Assembly (NCBI RefSeq): GCF_023700755.1
Contig: NZ_JAMKOJ010000001.1
Span: forward strand, 434,001-498,000
Direction: 5' to 3'
From: Allorhizobium sonneratiae
Lineage (GTDB): Bacteria; Pseudomonadota; Alphaproteobacteria; Rhizobiales; Rhizobiaceae
Length of the DNA stretch: 64,000 nt
How positions within the stretch are numbered: the stretch's first letter is position 1; each line of letters starts with the position of its first letter. A model generated the notes under the pieces. It saw only the letters and a program-made list of their open reading frames with translations, ran no database searches and was not told the origin of the DNA. A program made the translations under genes and the position numbers. This document shows, in pieces, positions 51,642 to 60,633 of this stretch.

Positions 51642-51830
51642 TCACTGTTTGGGCTCGTTTTCCGCCTCGCGGATTGCGTCTTCATGATACCAGCTAGCCG
51701 AGCCGCTTTCATAAATGACGGGCGTGACCTTATTCATGCGCTCGCGCATCTGGCGCAGCTTTTCCGGATTCTGAATAGGGAACTGGTATATTTTTGCCTC
51801 GACCCGACCAAGGCTTGTCGTCGTTGCCAT
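51642..51830 (-). CDS. DUF2735 family protein
   Basis: A 62-residue protein with the core A-K-I-Y-Q-F-P, P-V-I-Y-E-S-G-S-A-S-W-Y-H-E-D-A-I. It matches the small rhizobial DUF2735 family, often found next to glnII as here (divergent). It may be a nitrogen-stress protein; function unknown. ATG 51830 fits AGAGG upstream. An NtrC-like site lies between the two genes. Confidence 0.75.
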   Translation of the reverse strand: MATTTSLGRVEAKIYQFPIQNPEKLRQMRERMNKVTPVIYESGSASWYHEDAIREAENEPKQ

Positions 51831-51900
51831 CGCCTCTGCCTTCCTCATGTTGCCGAGCTCCTCCGCCCGGATCATCACTCTGCCATGAAATGCCGATGTT

Positions 51901-51917
51901 TGCACATCAAAAGTGCA
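51901..51917. promoter_or_regulatory. NtrC-like binding site
   Basis: TGCAC-N7-GTGCA inverted repeat, close to the NtrC consensus. It lies about 220 bases upstream of the glnII sigma-54 promoter and 70 bases from the DUF2735 start, so it could serve both genes. Confidence 0.6.
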
Positions 51918-52134
51918 GCTTGCTTAAAAAAAGAACATTTCCTGCGGTTCAATTTGCTGTGCAAACGGGCAGTCATGACTTTGTCGCCCACATTTCTGTC
52001 GATTGCCTCCAACGGGCGCCGATAGAATTCGTTCCTTTAGCATGTTATAAAAGCGTTAAAAAGCTGTCCTTTTCAGGCGCTAGAGGCGGAATGACTGCCG
52101 TTGTCTGTTAAAAAAACCGAGTTGGATGCGGGTT

Positions 52135-52150
52135 TGGCACGCTTCCTGCT
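52135..52150 (+). promoter_or_regulatory. Sigma-54 promoter of glnII
   Basis: TGGCACGCTTCCTGCT has GG (52136-52137) and GC (52148-52149) with exactly ten bases between, matching the -24/-12 sigma-54 consensus. Transcription would start near 52161, 70 bases before the glnII ATG. Confidence 0.75.
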
Positions 52151-52232
52151 TTTCATATATCGATCGCCGGGCTGCCGGAGAATCACCATCAGGTTGCCTC
52201 CCTTTGGGGGCTGGACTTATGAGAGATCGACA

Positions 52233-53267
52233 ATGACGAAGTACAAGCTCGAGTATATCTGGTTGGACGGTTACAAGCCGGTTCCCAACCTGCGCGGCAA
52301 GACCCAGGTCAAGGAATTTGCAGAATTCCCGACGCTGGAACAGCTCCCTCTCTGGGGCTTTGACGGCAGCTCCACCATGCAGGCCGAAGGCCACAGCTCC
52401 GATTGCGTGCTGAAGCCGGTTGCCTGCTATCCTGATCCGGCCCGCACCAATGGCGTTCTCGTCATGTGCGAAGTCATGATGCCCGATGGCGTTACCCCGC
52501 ACTCCTCCAACAGCCGTGCAACCATCCTCGACGACGAAGATGCATGGTTCGGCTTCGAGCAGGAATATTTCTTCTACGAAAACGGCCGCCCGCTCGGTTT
52601 CCCGGAACAGGGTTATCCGGCGCCTCAGGGTCCGTATTACACCGGCGTCGGCTTCAAGAATGTCGGCTCGATCGCTCGCGAAATCGTTGAAGAGCATCTC
52701 GACCTCTGCCTCGCTGCCGGTATCAACCACGAAGGCATCAATGCCGAAGTGGCCAAGGGTCAGTGGGAATTCCAGGTGTTCGGCAAGGGTTCCAAGAAGG
52801 CTGCCGACCAGATCTGGATGGCACGCTATCTGCTGCTGCGTCTTTGCGAAAAATACGGCATCGATGTTGAGTTCCACTGCAAGCCGCTCGGCGACACCGA
52901 CTGGAACGGCTCGGGCATGCACTGCAACTTCTCGACGAAATATATGCGTGAAGTTGGCGGCAAGGAATATTTCGAAGCCCTCATGGCTGCTTTCGCCAAG
53001 AACTGGAAAGAGCATATCGACGTTTACGGCCCGGACAACCACCTGCGCCTGACCGGCAAACACGAAACCGCTCCGTGGAACAAGTTCTCCTATGGCGTGG
53101 CCGACCGTGGCGCTTCGATCCGCGTTCCGCATTCCTTCGTCAATAACGGTTATCGCGGTTACCTCGAAGACCGTCGTCCGAACTCCCAGGGCGACCCCTA
53201 CGCCATCGCTTCGCGCGTTCTGGCAACGATTGCCGAAGTGCCTGCAGCCGCTTCTGCTGCCGCTTGA
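52233..53267 (+). CDS. glnII: Glutamine synthetase type II
   Basis: The 344-residue eukaryote-type glutamine synthetase forms glutamine from glutamate and ammonia. Motifs are W-G-F-D-G-S-S-T-M-Q-A-E-G near 35-48, F-G-F-E-Q-E-Y-F-F-Y near 110, N-G-S-G-M-H-C-N-F-S-T-K near 228 and the ATP-site region N-H-L-R-L-T-G-K-H-E-T-A. Type II enzymes are typical of Rhizobiaceae beside GlnA. The sigma-54/NtrC sites upstream fit its known nitrogen control. ATG 52233 starts the conserved protein; a long upstream open frame is spurious. Confidence 0.95.
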   Translation: MTKYKLEYIWLDGYKPVPNLRGKTQVKEFAEFPTLEQLPLWGFDGSSTMQAEGHSSDCVLKPVACYPDPARTNGVLVMCEVMMPDGVTPHSSNSRATILDDEDAWFGFEQEYFFYENGRPLGFPEQGYPAPQGPYYTGVGFKNVGSIAREIVEEHLDLCLAAGINHEGINAEVAKGQWEFQVFGKGSKKAADQIWMARYLLLRLCEKYGIDVEFHCKPLGDTDWNGSGMHCNFSTKYMREVGGKEYFEALMAAFAKNWKEHIDVYGPDNHLRLTGKHETAPWNKFSYGVADRGASIRVPHSFVNNGYRGYLEDRRPNSQGDPYAIASRVLATIAEVPAAASAAA

Positions 53268-53290
53268 GGCATCGATATCTTGTGAATCTC

Positions 53291-53318
53291 AACGCCAGCG
53301 TTTGACGCTGGCGTTTTT
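53291..53318 (+). terminator. glnII terminator
   Basis: 10-bp perfect stem AACGCCAGCG / CGCTGGCGTT, loop TTTGA, followed by TTT. Confidence 0.85.
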
Positions 53319-53629
53319 GCGTCTTGAAAATGGCGCTTGATGCTTTTGATGCATCTGTATGAAGTGATGTTTCAGTGCATTATCCCGAGAAAAGGGTGGA
53401 GCAATTTTCCGTCCGCAAATACGTAAAAACAAACAGTTAGAATGTTTCAGCGTTTCCGTGACGTGCTGAGGCAGTCTAAATCTTTATTTTTACATAATAA
53501 TTTTATCGTCCCGTTTCATTCCTGTCGAATTATGCTCTATGATCGCGATTTTGGACGTGTCTGCAAAAGCCTGCTTCCTGATCTTCCGTTTTGCTTATGA
53601 AGATTGAAGCAAACCTCTCTGATTTGAAG
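53319..53629. other. Intergenic gap with rhizobial repeat
   Basis: No gene supported. Part of it (about 53386-53450, with GAGAAAAGGGTGGAGC and TTTTCCGTCCGC) looks like a degenerate rhizobial intergenic palindrome related to that at 58079. The allA promoter should lie near 53500-53600. Confidence 0.4.
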
Positions 53630-54142
53630 ATGTCACTCATCATGATTGAAACCCTGCCCATCCGCCCCCTGACAGCAGAAGCCTTTGCGCCATTTGGCGA
53701 GGTCATCGAAGCCGATCCTTCGCGGATGCGGTTGATCAATGGTGGCACAACCGAACGGTTTCATGCACTGGCAAGCCCTGATATCGTGGGCGAGGGCGCC
53801 CGGATCATTCTCAATATCTTTCGCGGCCAGCCGCGCCGGTTTCCCTATCAGATCACCATGATGGAACGGCACCCGTTGGGCAGCCAGAGTTTTTCGCCGC
53901 TGTCTGGCCGTCCCTTTCTGGTGGCAGTGTCGCCGGATGAGGAGGGCCGTCCCGGTCGGCCGCTTGTCTTTCTGGCCGGGCCGCATCAGGGGGTGAATTA
54001 CGGTCGCAATGTCTGGCATCATCCGCTGATGGCCCTTTGTGAAACCAGCGATTTTCTGGTTGCCGACCGGGATGGACCGGGTAACAATCTGGAAGAGTTT
54101 TTCTTCGATCAGCCCTTTATTGTTCAGGAGCCGTCCATATGA
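53630..54142 (+). CDS. allA: Ureidoglycolate lyase
   Basis: A 170-residue cupin-fold protein with [27 protein letters not shown] and [15 protein letters not shown] near residue 125. It splits ureidoglycolate to glyoxylate and urea, the end of allantoin breakdown. The start could be 53630 or 53642. The stop overlaps uraH. Confidence 0.9.
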   Translation: MSLIMIETLPIRPLTAEAFAPFGEVIEADPSRMRLINGGTTERFHALASPDIVGEGARIILNIFRGQPRRFPYQITMMERHPLGSQSFSPLSGRPFLVAVSPDEEGRPGRPLVFLAGPHQGVNYGRNVWHHPLMALCETSDFLVADRDGPGNNLEEFFFDQPFIVQEPSI

Positions 54143-54495
54143 CCGGTCTGACGACACATGTTCTCGATACAGCCCTCGGCAAGCCCGCTGAAGGCTTACG
54201 CATCCAGTTGATGCGGATGACCGGCGAGGCGGCGCAACTGATCAGCACCGTTTTCACCAATGAAGATGGCCGCATTGATGGTGGCCCGCTTTTGTCCGGC
54301 GACAGTTTTCGCGCCGGGGAATATCAGCTGCTGTTTTATGCGGGGGATTATCTGAAAGCCAAGGGGTTTCCGCTGCCGGACCCGGCCTTTCTCGATATCA
54401 TTCCCATCCGTTTCGGTATTGCCGATGAAAGCGCGCATTATCATGTGCCTCTGCTTCTGTCGCCTTATGGCTATTCGACCTATCGGGGCAGTTGA
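54139..54495 (+). CDS. uraH: 5-hydroxyisourate hydrolase
   Basis: A 118-residue transthyretin-like protein with [13 protein letters not shown] near the start, D-G-R near residue 45 and the signature C-terminal Y-R-G-S. It hydrolyses 5-hydroxyisourate to OHCU, the substrate of UraD. Coupled to allA by a four-base overlap. Confidence 0.95.
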   Translation: MTGLTTHVLDTALGKPAEGLRIQLMRMTGEAAQLISTVFTNEDGRIDGGPLLSGDSFRAGEYQLLFYAGDYLKAKGFPLPDPAFLDIIPIRFGIADESAHYHVPLLLSPYGYSTYRGS

Positions 54496-54497
54496 TC

Positions 54498-55244
54498 ATG
54501 CGATTTGCTGCGATTGCCGATATTCATGGAAATTGCCTCGCTCTTGAAGCGGTGCTGGCCGATATTCTGGCTGCGGGTATAGCTTATGATCATATCGTCA
54601 ATCTCGGAGACTGTTTTTCCGGGCCGTTGGAGGCGGGGCGCTGTGGCGATCTCCTGCTATCGCTTGAACTTGTCACCGTGCGTGGCAACCATGATCGTTA
54701 TCTGATCGAGCAGAACCGGAGCGCCATGCATGAGTCCGATGCCGAGGCTTACGATCAGTTGTCGCCTCGGCATCTGACATGGCTGAAAACTCTGCCAATA
54801 ACGGCAGTCTGGCGCGATACGGCGTTTCTCTGCCATGCAACACCGGGAAAAGATGATCTCTATTGGCTGGAGAGCGTCAGCCAAGAGGGGTTGGTGCATC
54901 TTAAACCGCAGGCCGAGATTGAGGCTTTGGCGAAAGGTGTTGAGCAGGAGCTGATCCTCTGTGCCCATTCCCATCTGCCACGTGCAGTCCGCTTGGCCGA
55001 TGGGCGGCTGATCGTCAATCCCGGCAGCGTCGGTTGTCCGGCCTATGATGATGACGTTCCCCTTTATCATAAGGTGGAGACGGGAACGCCGATGGCTTCT
55101 TACGCGCTTGTGGAAAAGCAAGAGGATCAATGGACAGTGACTTTCCGCCTCGTGCCTTACCATCATCTCGACATGGCAAGGCTTGCCGCCGGGCGTGGCC
55201 GCAAGGATTGGGCCAGCGGCCTCGCAACGGGTTGGCTTTCCTGA
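54498..55244 (+). CDS. Metallophosphoesterase family phosphodiesterase
   Basis: A 248-residue protein of the calcineurin-like YfcE/MJ0936 type with D-I-H-G-N near the start, L-G-D-C-F-S-G, R-G-N-H-D near 65, C-A-H-S-H-L-P-R and N-P-G-S-V-G-C-P near 170. The substrate is unknown. It starts two bases after uraH and is probably co-transcribed, though a direct purine role is not established. Confidence 0.85.
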   Translation: MRFAAIADIHGNCLALEAVLADILAAGIAYDHIVNLGDCFSGPLEAGRCGDLLLSLELVTVRGNHDRYLIEQNRSAMHESDAEAYDQLSPRHLTWLKTLPITAVWRDTAFLCHATPGKDDLYWLESVSQEGLVHLKPQAEIEALAKGVEQELILCAHSHLPRAVRLADGRLIVNPGSVGCPAYDDDVPLYHKVETGTPMASYALVEKQEDQWTVTFRLVPYHHLDMARLAAGRGRKDWASGLATGWLS

Positions 55245-55344
55245 TCGTCTCGTTTCAAAGCTTTGCAATGACGCAGGCGCGCTTTGCACATTGCCCACAG
55301 GATGCTGTAAAACCCATGGGGCAAAAGGGGACGACTGAGGCATC

Positions 55345-56010
55345 ATGCGACTGCTGATCGTGGAAGACAATCATGAACTGGCCGACTGGCTGGCCAAGGC
55401 GTTGACGCAGGCGCATTATCAGGTTGACCTTGCCCATGATGGCGAAGAGGCCGATCATCTTCTGGCGGTGGCCGATTATGCCGCTGTGGTGCTTGATCTG
55501 TCCTTGCCGAAAATCGATGGGATGACGCTTTTGAAACGCATCCGGCGGGCCGGGCGCAAGGTGCCGGTGATCATCCTGACCGCCAACGCCTCGCTCGACG
55601 GGCGGGTGGCGGGGCTTGATTCCGGGGCAGACGATTATCTCGCCAAGCCCTTCGAGCTGGCTGAGCTTGAGGCGCGTCTCAGGGCTGTGATCCGCCGCGG
55701 TCACGATCTCGCCAGCCCCGAAATCGCTGTCGGCGATCTGACGCTGGACAGCGCCACGCGGCAGTTTTCCCTGAAAAACGAGGTCTTGTCTCTCACCCCG
55801 CGTGAACAATCTGTGCTGGAACATCTGATGCTGAAGGCGGGCAGCACCGTCACCAAGGCCAGTCTGATGGATAGTGTCTTCGGCTTCGATGCCGAGACCG
55901 ATCCGGGCGCCATCGAGATCTATGTGCACCGGCTGCGCAAGAAGCTGGAAGGTGGCAATGTCGAGATCGCTACCCTGCGCGGGCTCGGTTACCTGCTCAG
56001 GGCGGTTTAA
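55345..56010 (+). CDS. OmpR-family response regulator
   Basis: A 221-residue protein with a receiver domain (V-E-D-N-H-E near the start, phospho-Asp in V-V-L-D-L-S-L-P, Lys in A-K-P-F) and a winged-helix output (L-T-P-R-E-Q-S-V-L-E-H-L, I-Y-V-H-R-L-R-K-K-L). It is of the TctD/QseB type and paired with the kinase five bases downstream. Confidence 0.92.
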   Translation: MRLLIVEDNHELADWLAKALTQAHYQVDLAHDGEEADHLLAVADYAAVVLDLSLPKIDGMTLLKRIRRAGRKVPVIILTANASLDGRVAGLDSGADDYLAKPFELAELEARLRAVIRRGHDLASPEIAVGDLTLDSATRQFSLKNEVLSLTPREQSVLEHLMLKAGSTVTKASLMDSVFGFDAETDPGAIEIYVHRLRKKLEGGNVEIATLRGLGYLLRAV

Positions 56011-56015
56011 GGCGG

Positions 56016-57416
56016 ATGACGGCGCTGATGCTTGCTCTGCGGCAAACGCTTTACCGGCTGCGCCACAGTCTCAGAGTGCAATTGCTGGCGATGATCATGG
56101 TGACGCTGCTCGGCGTCGTTGCCTTCAATCTGTACAGTGCGCTCATCCAGGCGCGGGCAACGGCCAGTCTGGTCAGCGACAACATGCTGCTGAGCTCTGC
56201 CCGGATGATTGCCGAGGCGGTGCGCACCGATGCCGATGGTCATGTTGCGGTGGATATTCCGCCTGCTGCGCTGGAAATCTTCGATACCGGCTATGGCGAC
56301 CGGGTCTATTATCGGGTCACCACTGTCTGGGGTACGCTGGTTGCAGGCTATGCCGAGCTGAAAGAGCCGCAAAAGCCGGGGCATGGCGAGACCATGTTGT
56401 TTCGCAACGTCAATGTGCGCGCCTTGAGCCTTGAACATCCGCTGGCGGGGCTGGGGGCATCGGCCTCCGTCACCGTGACAGTGGCGGTGACGCGGCTCGG
56501 TGAAGAGGCGATGCGCAACCGGCTCTGGCTGGCAGACCTCAAGGGACAGATCCTGCTGGTCATCGTTGCCGGCATCGTCACGGTCTTCGGGCTGCAATTC
56601 GGTCTCTCCCCGGTTTTCAGACTGCGCGATGCCGTGCGCGCCCGCCGCCGCGATCAGCTTGAACCTTTCGATGACCATCTCGTTCAAGGTGAATTGCGCC
56701 CACTGGTTCAGGCGTTGAACGATTATATGACGCGGGTGCAGCGGCAGATGGCGGCACAGCGCCGTTTCGTCGCCAATGCAGCGCATCAGCTGCGCACGCC
56801 GTTGACGCTTTTATCCACCCAGGCCAGCTATGCCGCGCGCGAAACCGATGCGGATCGGCGAGACGAGGCGTTGCAGGCGCTGATCCGTTCCACACGACAG
56901 GTGACGCGGCTGGCCGAACAGCTTCTGACCCTGACGCGCGCCGAACCCGGCAGCCGCGCGCCTCGCGCCGAACGGGTTGATATGGCCGATGTGGCGCGTC
57001 AGGTGCTCGAAGCCCGCGCCGAAGAGGCGCTGAGGGCCGGCATCGATATCGGCCTTGATGCCGATGAGGCCGCGTTCGTCACGGGTGACGGCACCATGCT
57101 GAAGGAAATGCTGGTCAATCTGGTCGATAATGCGCTGCGCTACACGCCTGCGCCCGGTACGGTAACGGTGGTGGTGGCTCCGCTTGGATCGGAGGTGGTG
57201 CTCAAGGTGGAAGACAGCGGCCCCGGTATTGCCGAGGCAGAACGCGAACAGGTGTTCGAGCGCTTTTACCGCATCATCGGCACCAAAGCCGAAGGCAGCG
57301 GCCTTGGCCTTGCCATCGTCAAGGAAGTGGTGGATGGCGCAGGCGGCACGGTATCGCTCGGCACGTCGGGCGAGGGCGGGCTGAAGGTGGAGGTGAGGTT
57401 GCCGAAAGCGGTGTGA
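56016..57416 (+). CDS. Sensor histidine kinase, TctE/QseC-like
   Basis: A 466-residue membrane kinase. Transmembrane segments are at about 22-45 and 170-192, with a periplasmic sensor between. The phosphoacceptor is in A-A-H-Q-L-R-T-P-L-T-L-L near 250. The ATPase has the N-box L-V-D-N-A-L-R-Y-T-P, D-S-G-P-G-I and G-L-G-L-A-I-V. In TctE-type systems tricarboxylates are sensed; the ligand here is unknown because no transporter is adjacent. Confidence 0.92.
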   Translation: MTALMLALRQTLYRLRHSLRVQLLAMIMVTLLGVVAFNLYSALIQARATASLVSDNMLLSSARMIAEAVRTDADGHVAVDIPPAALEIFDTGYGDRVYYRVTTVWGTLVAGYAELKEPQKPGHGETMLFRNVNVRALSLEHPLAGLGASASVTVTVAVTRLGEEAMRNRLWLADLKGQILLVIVAGIVTVFGLQFGLSPVFRLRDAVRARRRDQLEPFDDHLVQGELRPLVQALNDYMTRVQRQMAAQRRFVANAAHQLRTPLTLLSTQASYAARETDADRRDEALQALIRSTRQVTRLAEQLLTLTRAEPGSRAPRAERVDMADVARQVLEARAEEALRAGIDIGLDADEAAFVTGDGTMLKEMLVNLVDNALRYTPAPGTVTVVVAPLGSEVVLKVEDSGPGIAEAEREQVFERFYRIIGTKAEGSGLGLAIVKEVVDGAGGTVSLGTSGEGGLKVEVRLPKAV

Positions 57417-57478
57417 GTTAACAACAGTCATTCAAACGCCATCATTTTATCTATCGGCAAAGGATCTGGGTGTGAAAA

Positions 57479-57859
57479 TGAAAGGCGATGATATTTTTTG
57501 CCGTATTGCCAAAAGGCAGTCTTCAGCCTCGATCGTGCTGGAGACCGAGCACTTCATCTGCATTTTCCACTCAAGCCTGATGTTTACGGCCATAGCCTGA
57601 TCGTCAGTAAGGAACATTACAGGGATATTCGAGATTGCCCGCGGAACTGGATTTTGATCTGCTGGCGACCATCCAGACGCTTTTCGAGCATTATACTGCG
57701 CGGCTTGAAGCAAGAGGGTTCAACCTTCTTAATGCAAATGGTCAATCGGCTGAGCAATCCGTTGATCATCTGCATTTTCATTTTCTGCCACGCTTTCCAG
57801 AGGATGGGATCAAGGCATGGCCAATTCTATCGAGCGTGGATTTTGATTCTGTCGCATAG
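57479..57859 (+). pseudogene. HIT-family hydrolase gene broken by two frameshifts
   Basis: Three frames join into one HIT protein. From ATG 57479 the first gives D-D-I-F-C-R-I-A-K and E-T-E-H-F-I-C-I-F. A shifted frame gives P-L-K-P-D-V-Y-G-H-S-L-I-V-S-K-E-H-Y near 57565-57630. A third from about 57635 gives the catalytic H-L-H-F-H-F-L-P. HIT proteins hydrolyse nucleotide phosphoramidates or diadenosine compounds. Either the gene is dead or the sequence has two indel errors. Confidence 0.8.
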
Positions 57860-58078
57860 TTTAAACGACTGGTTGGTACACAGGAGTGAAGCGTGATGTC
57901 GATTGTTCGTTCAATCGATAACATATGCGGCTTGGCAAAAGTCAAAAGCAATATCGATAACTGTATCGCAGAGTGTCGATCCTAAACGCGGTTAAGTTTT
58001 TGTAGAATTGCGTCCGTAAGCGTTTAGCTTTGGCTTACGATGAAGATTCATGCTCATTTGTATCTTTTATGTTTTTAC

Positions 58079-58122
58079 GCATTTCCGGACGGAAAACCGC
58101 TATGCATTTTTCCTGGAAATGC
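58079..58122. repeat. Rhizobial intergenic palindrome
   Basis: GCATTTCC ... GGAAATGC arms with GACGGAAAACCGC inside, a type common between rhizobial genes. The gap 57860-58162 holds no other supported feature. Confidence 0.55.
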
Positions 58123-58162
58123 TCTAACTGGCATTACCAAATACTGAACGCTGTCGGTGATT

Positions 58163-58756
58163 ATGACGATGCAAGCTTTGAACATAATTGACATGATCAA
58201 GCTGGAACTTCAGCCTGGTGAAACCATAAGATGGGCTGGGAAGCCAAAATTCGGACCGGTCTTGAGGTGGGGCTTGGGGCCAATCATGATAAGTTTTATT
58301 CCAATTGGAATCACGTCTCGGGAAGTTTTTCAGCTTTTAGAGCGTATAAGCATCGGCAAAGGTCCACGCGTTGGAGAGTCTTACAACGAAATTGTAACTC
58401 ATGTGGTTGCTTGTTTTTTCTTCTTTTTCGGCTGCTACTCTATTGCAACGGCCATATTAAAAATCATAGAAATGTCGCAGGCTGCTTACGCTGTTACGGA
58501 CCGACGGGTTCTTATTGTTTCTCATCTGTTTCATAAACGGGTGCGGGCCTTTGCTCCCACAAGCATCAACACTGTTGAAATTTTACAGAAATCCGATGGT
58601 TCCGGGACAGTTACTTTTCGTCGGGATGTCGTAAGTGGCGACGATGGGCATGTTGTCGTCAAGTTGGATTTAGTCGGTGTCGATGATGTTGCAAACGTAG
58701 CGCGAGAGATTGAAAGACTGAGGTTATCAGTGCAGCAAAGCTCGTCCCTTCGTTGA
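58163..58756 (+). CDS. Membrane protein with bacterial PH-like domain
   Basis: A 197-residue protein beginning with L-E-L-Q-P-G-E-T-I-R-W-A-G-K-P. Two hydrophobic segments (about 35-52 and 82-105) follow, then A-Y-A-V-T-D-R-R-V-L-I-V-S and a beta-rich C-terminal domain. This matches the bacterial PH / YdbS-like group. Role unknown. The start may be GTG 58157, ATG 58163 or ATG 58169. A terminator follows. Confidence 0.7.
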   Translation: MTMQALNIIDMIKLELQPGETIRWAGKPKFGPVLRWGLGPIMISFIPIGITSREVFQLLERISIGKGPRVGESYNEIVTHVVACFFFFFGCYSIATAILKIIEMSQAAYAVTDRRVLIVSHLFHKRVRAFAPTSINTVEILQKSDGSGTVTFRRDVVSGDDGHVVVKLDLVGVDDVANVAREIERLRLSVQQSSSLR

Positions 58757-58758
58757 TA

Positions 58759-58792
58759 AAAACCGCCCGCAACATCTGTTGCGAACGGTTTT
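58759..58792. terminator. Bidirectional terminator
   Basis: Outer stem AAAACCG / CGGTTTT and inner stem CGCAAC / GTTGCG separated by a small bulge. It lies between convergent genes (PH-like protein and ABC permease). Confidence 0.75.
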
Positions 58793-58830
58793 CTTATTGC
58801 CGACCAGAAGCAAGTTGCGGACAACTTACC

Positions 58831-59712
58831 TCAATGCGTATCGAGGCTCTGCTGCGGGCGCCATTTGGCCAGACGATTTTCGACGATCGTCATCACATAT
58901 TCGGCGGCGAGCGTGACCACCATGACCAGCACGATGGCGGCGAACATGCCGGCGGCGTCGAAGGTGCCCTTGGCAATCGAGATCAACTGGCCGATGCCGA
59001 AGCGGGCGCCGACGAATTCACCGACGATGGCGCCGATGATGGCGAAGCCGAAGGAGACGTGCAGACTGGCGAAAATCCAGCTCATGGCCGAGGGAATGAC
59101 CACGGTGCGCGTCACCTGCCAGTCGGAGGCGCCGAGAATACGGGCGTTGGCAATCATGTCGCGGTCGGCTTCACGCACGCCCTGAAAGGCATTGGCGAAA
59201 ACGACGAAGAAAACCATGATGAAGGCGAGCGCCACTTTCGAGGCAAGGCCAAGGCCCATAATCATGATGAAGATCGGCGCCAGAACCACGCGCGGGATCG
59301 AGTTGATCGCCTTGATATAGACGGAGAAAACATCCGACAGCATCTGGTTGCGGCCAAGGCCGATGCCGATGACCACACCGGCGATCGAACCGGTAAAGAA
59401 GCCGATCAGCGCCTCTTCCAGCGTGATGCCGAGATTATACCAGAGCGAGCCTTCCGTGGTGCCATTGAGCGCCCAGTCATAGAGGCGCTCGGCCACCGCT
59501 GTGGGGCTGGCATAGAAGAAGGGATCGATCCACTGCTGGTCTGAGGCGATCTGCCAGAGTCCGAGGGTGAGGACCAGAATGGCGATCTGCCAGAACAGCA
59601 CCATCTGTTTGCGCCGCTTGATCGCTTTCAGTGCTGCAGCCTCGATTTCCTTGTCGGATGTGCCGGCGCGGAAGGTGGTGGCGGTGGGGTTTTGCAAGGT
59701 AACGTCTGCCAT
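58831..59712 (-). CDS. ABC transporter permease, SsuC/TauC type
   Basis: A 293-residue permease with about six membrane segments and the EAA-like loop (D-R-D-M-I-A-N-A-R-I-L-G-A-S-D-W-Q) near residue 180. It is the last gene of a three-gene importer read as binding protein, ATPase, permease. The type imports sulfonates, nitrate, pyrimidine precursors or similar small molecules. Substrate unknown; the next operon upstream is purine degradation. Confidence 0.88.
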   Translation of the reverse strand: MADVTLQNPTATTFRAGTSDKEIEAAALKAIKRRKQMVLFWQIAILVLTLGLWQIASDQQWIDPFFYASPTAVAERLYDWALNGTTEGSLWYNLGITLEEALIGFFTGSIAGVVIGIGLGRNQMLSDVFSVYIKAINSIPRVVLAPIFIMIMGLGLASKVALAFIMVFFVVFANAFQGVREADRDMIANARILGASDWQVTRTVVIPSAMSWIFASLHVSFGFAIIGAIVGEFVGARFGIGQLISIAKGTFDAAGMFAAIVLVMVVTLAAEYVMTIVENRLAKWRPQQSLDTH

Positions 59713-59723
59713 GTTCTCCTCCC

Positions 59724-60542
59724 TCAGGCCGCTTCGCTGGCGCGGCGATAGCTGGTTTCAACCTCCTGACGGAGATCCTCCCAGATGGTCTTGCAATGCT
59801 CGATAAAGGCCTGTTCGTAACGGATTTCCGAGACGACGCGCGGACGCGGCAGGTCGATCTTGTAGACCGATTTTACCGTTGCCGGACCGGCTGTCAGCAC
59901 ATAGATCTTGTCGGCCAGCGCCACGGCTTCCTCAAGGTCATGGGTGACGAAGACGACCGAGGCCTGACGCTCTGCCCAGAGCTTCAGAAGCTCCTCATGC
60001 ATCACCGTGCGGGTCTGCACGTCGAGCGCCGAGAAAGGCTCGTCCATCAACAGGATTTCCGGCTCGTTGATGAAGGTCTGGGCCAGCGCCACGCGCTTTC
60101 TCATGCCGCCGGAAAGCTGGTGTGGATAGTGATGCAGGAACTTGCTCAAGCCGACGCGGGCGAGCCAGTCCTTGGCGGATTTTTCCGCCTCAGCCTTCGA
60201 CTTGCCGCGAAACAGCGGGCCGGCCATGACATTGTCGATGACATTCTTCCACGGAAACAGCGCATCCTTCTGGAAGGCGAAGCCGACGCGGCGGTCGATG
60301 CCGTTGACCGGGCCGCCCATCAGCCGCACTTCGCCGGCGCTGGGCTTGGCAAGGCCGGTGACGAGGTTGAGCGTGGTGGACTTGCCACAGCCGGTCGGGC
60401 CGACGACAGCGACGAATTCGCCGCGCTCCACCGTCATGTTGAAATCTTTCAGCGCCGTCAGCGTCTTGCCGGTCGGAGAGACGAAGCGGCGGGTCACATT
60501 GATGAGTTCGATAGCCGGGCTACGGCTCTGTTCCATGGCCAT
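59724..60542 (-). CDS. ABC transporter ATP-binding protein, SsuB/TauB type
   Basis: A 272-residue ATPase with Walker [10 protein letters not shown] near 50, Q-loop F-Q-K-D-A-L-F-P-W, signature L-S-G-G-M-R-K-R near 142, Walker B I-L-L-M-D-E-P-F and switch His in F-V-T-H-D. It energises the adjacent permease. ATG 60542 has AAGGA six bases upstream. Confidence 0.92.
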   Translation of the reverse strand: MAMEQSRSPAIELINVTRRFVSPTGKTLTALKDFNMTVERGEFVAVVGPTGCGKSTTLNLVTGLAKPSAGEVRLMGGPVNGIDRRVGFAFQKDALFPWKNVIDNVMAGPLFRGKSKAEAEKSAKDWLARVGLSKFLHHYPHQLSGGMRKRVALAQTFINEPEILLMDEPFSALDVQTRTVMHEELLKLWAERQASVVFVTHDLEEAVALADKIYVLTAGPATVKSVYKIDLPRPRVVSEIRYEQAFIEHCKTIWEDLRQEVETSYRRASEAA

Positions 60543-60633
60543 AGGTCATCCTTTCGGCGGGAACGCCCGCAGAGGAAAAATAAGGATCGAAATGAAGGAT
60601 GGGCCACCGCTTGTTCTGCGGCGGCCCTGTGTC

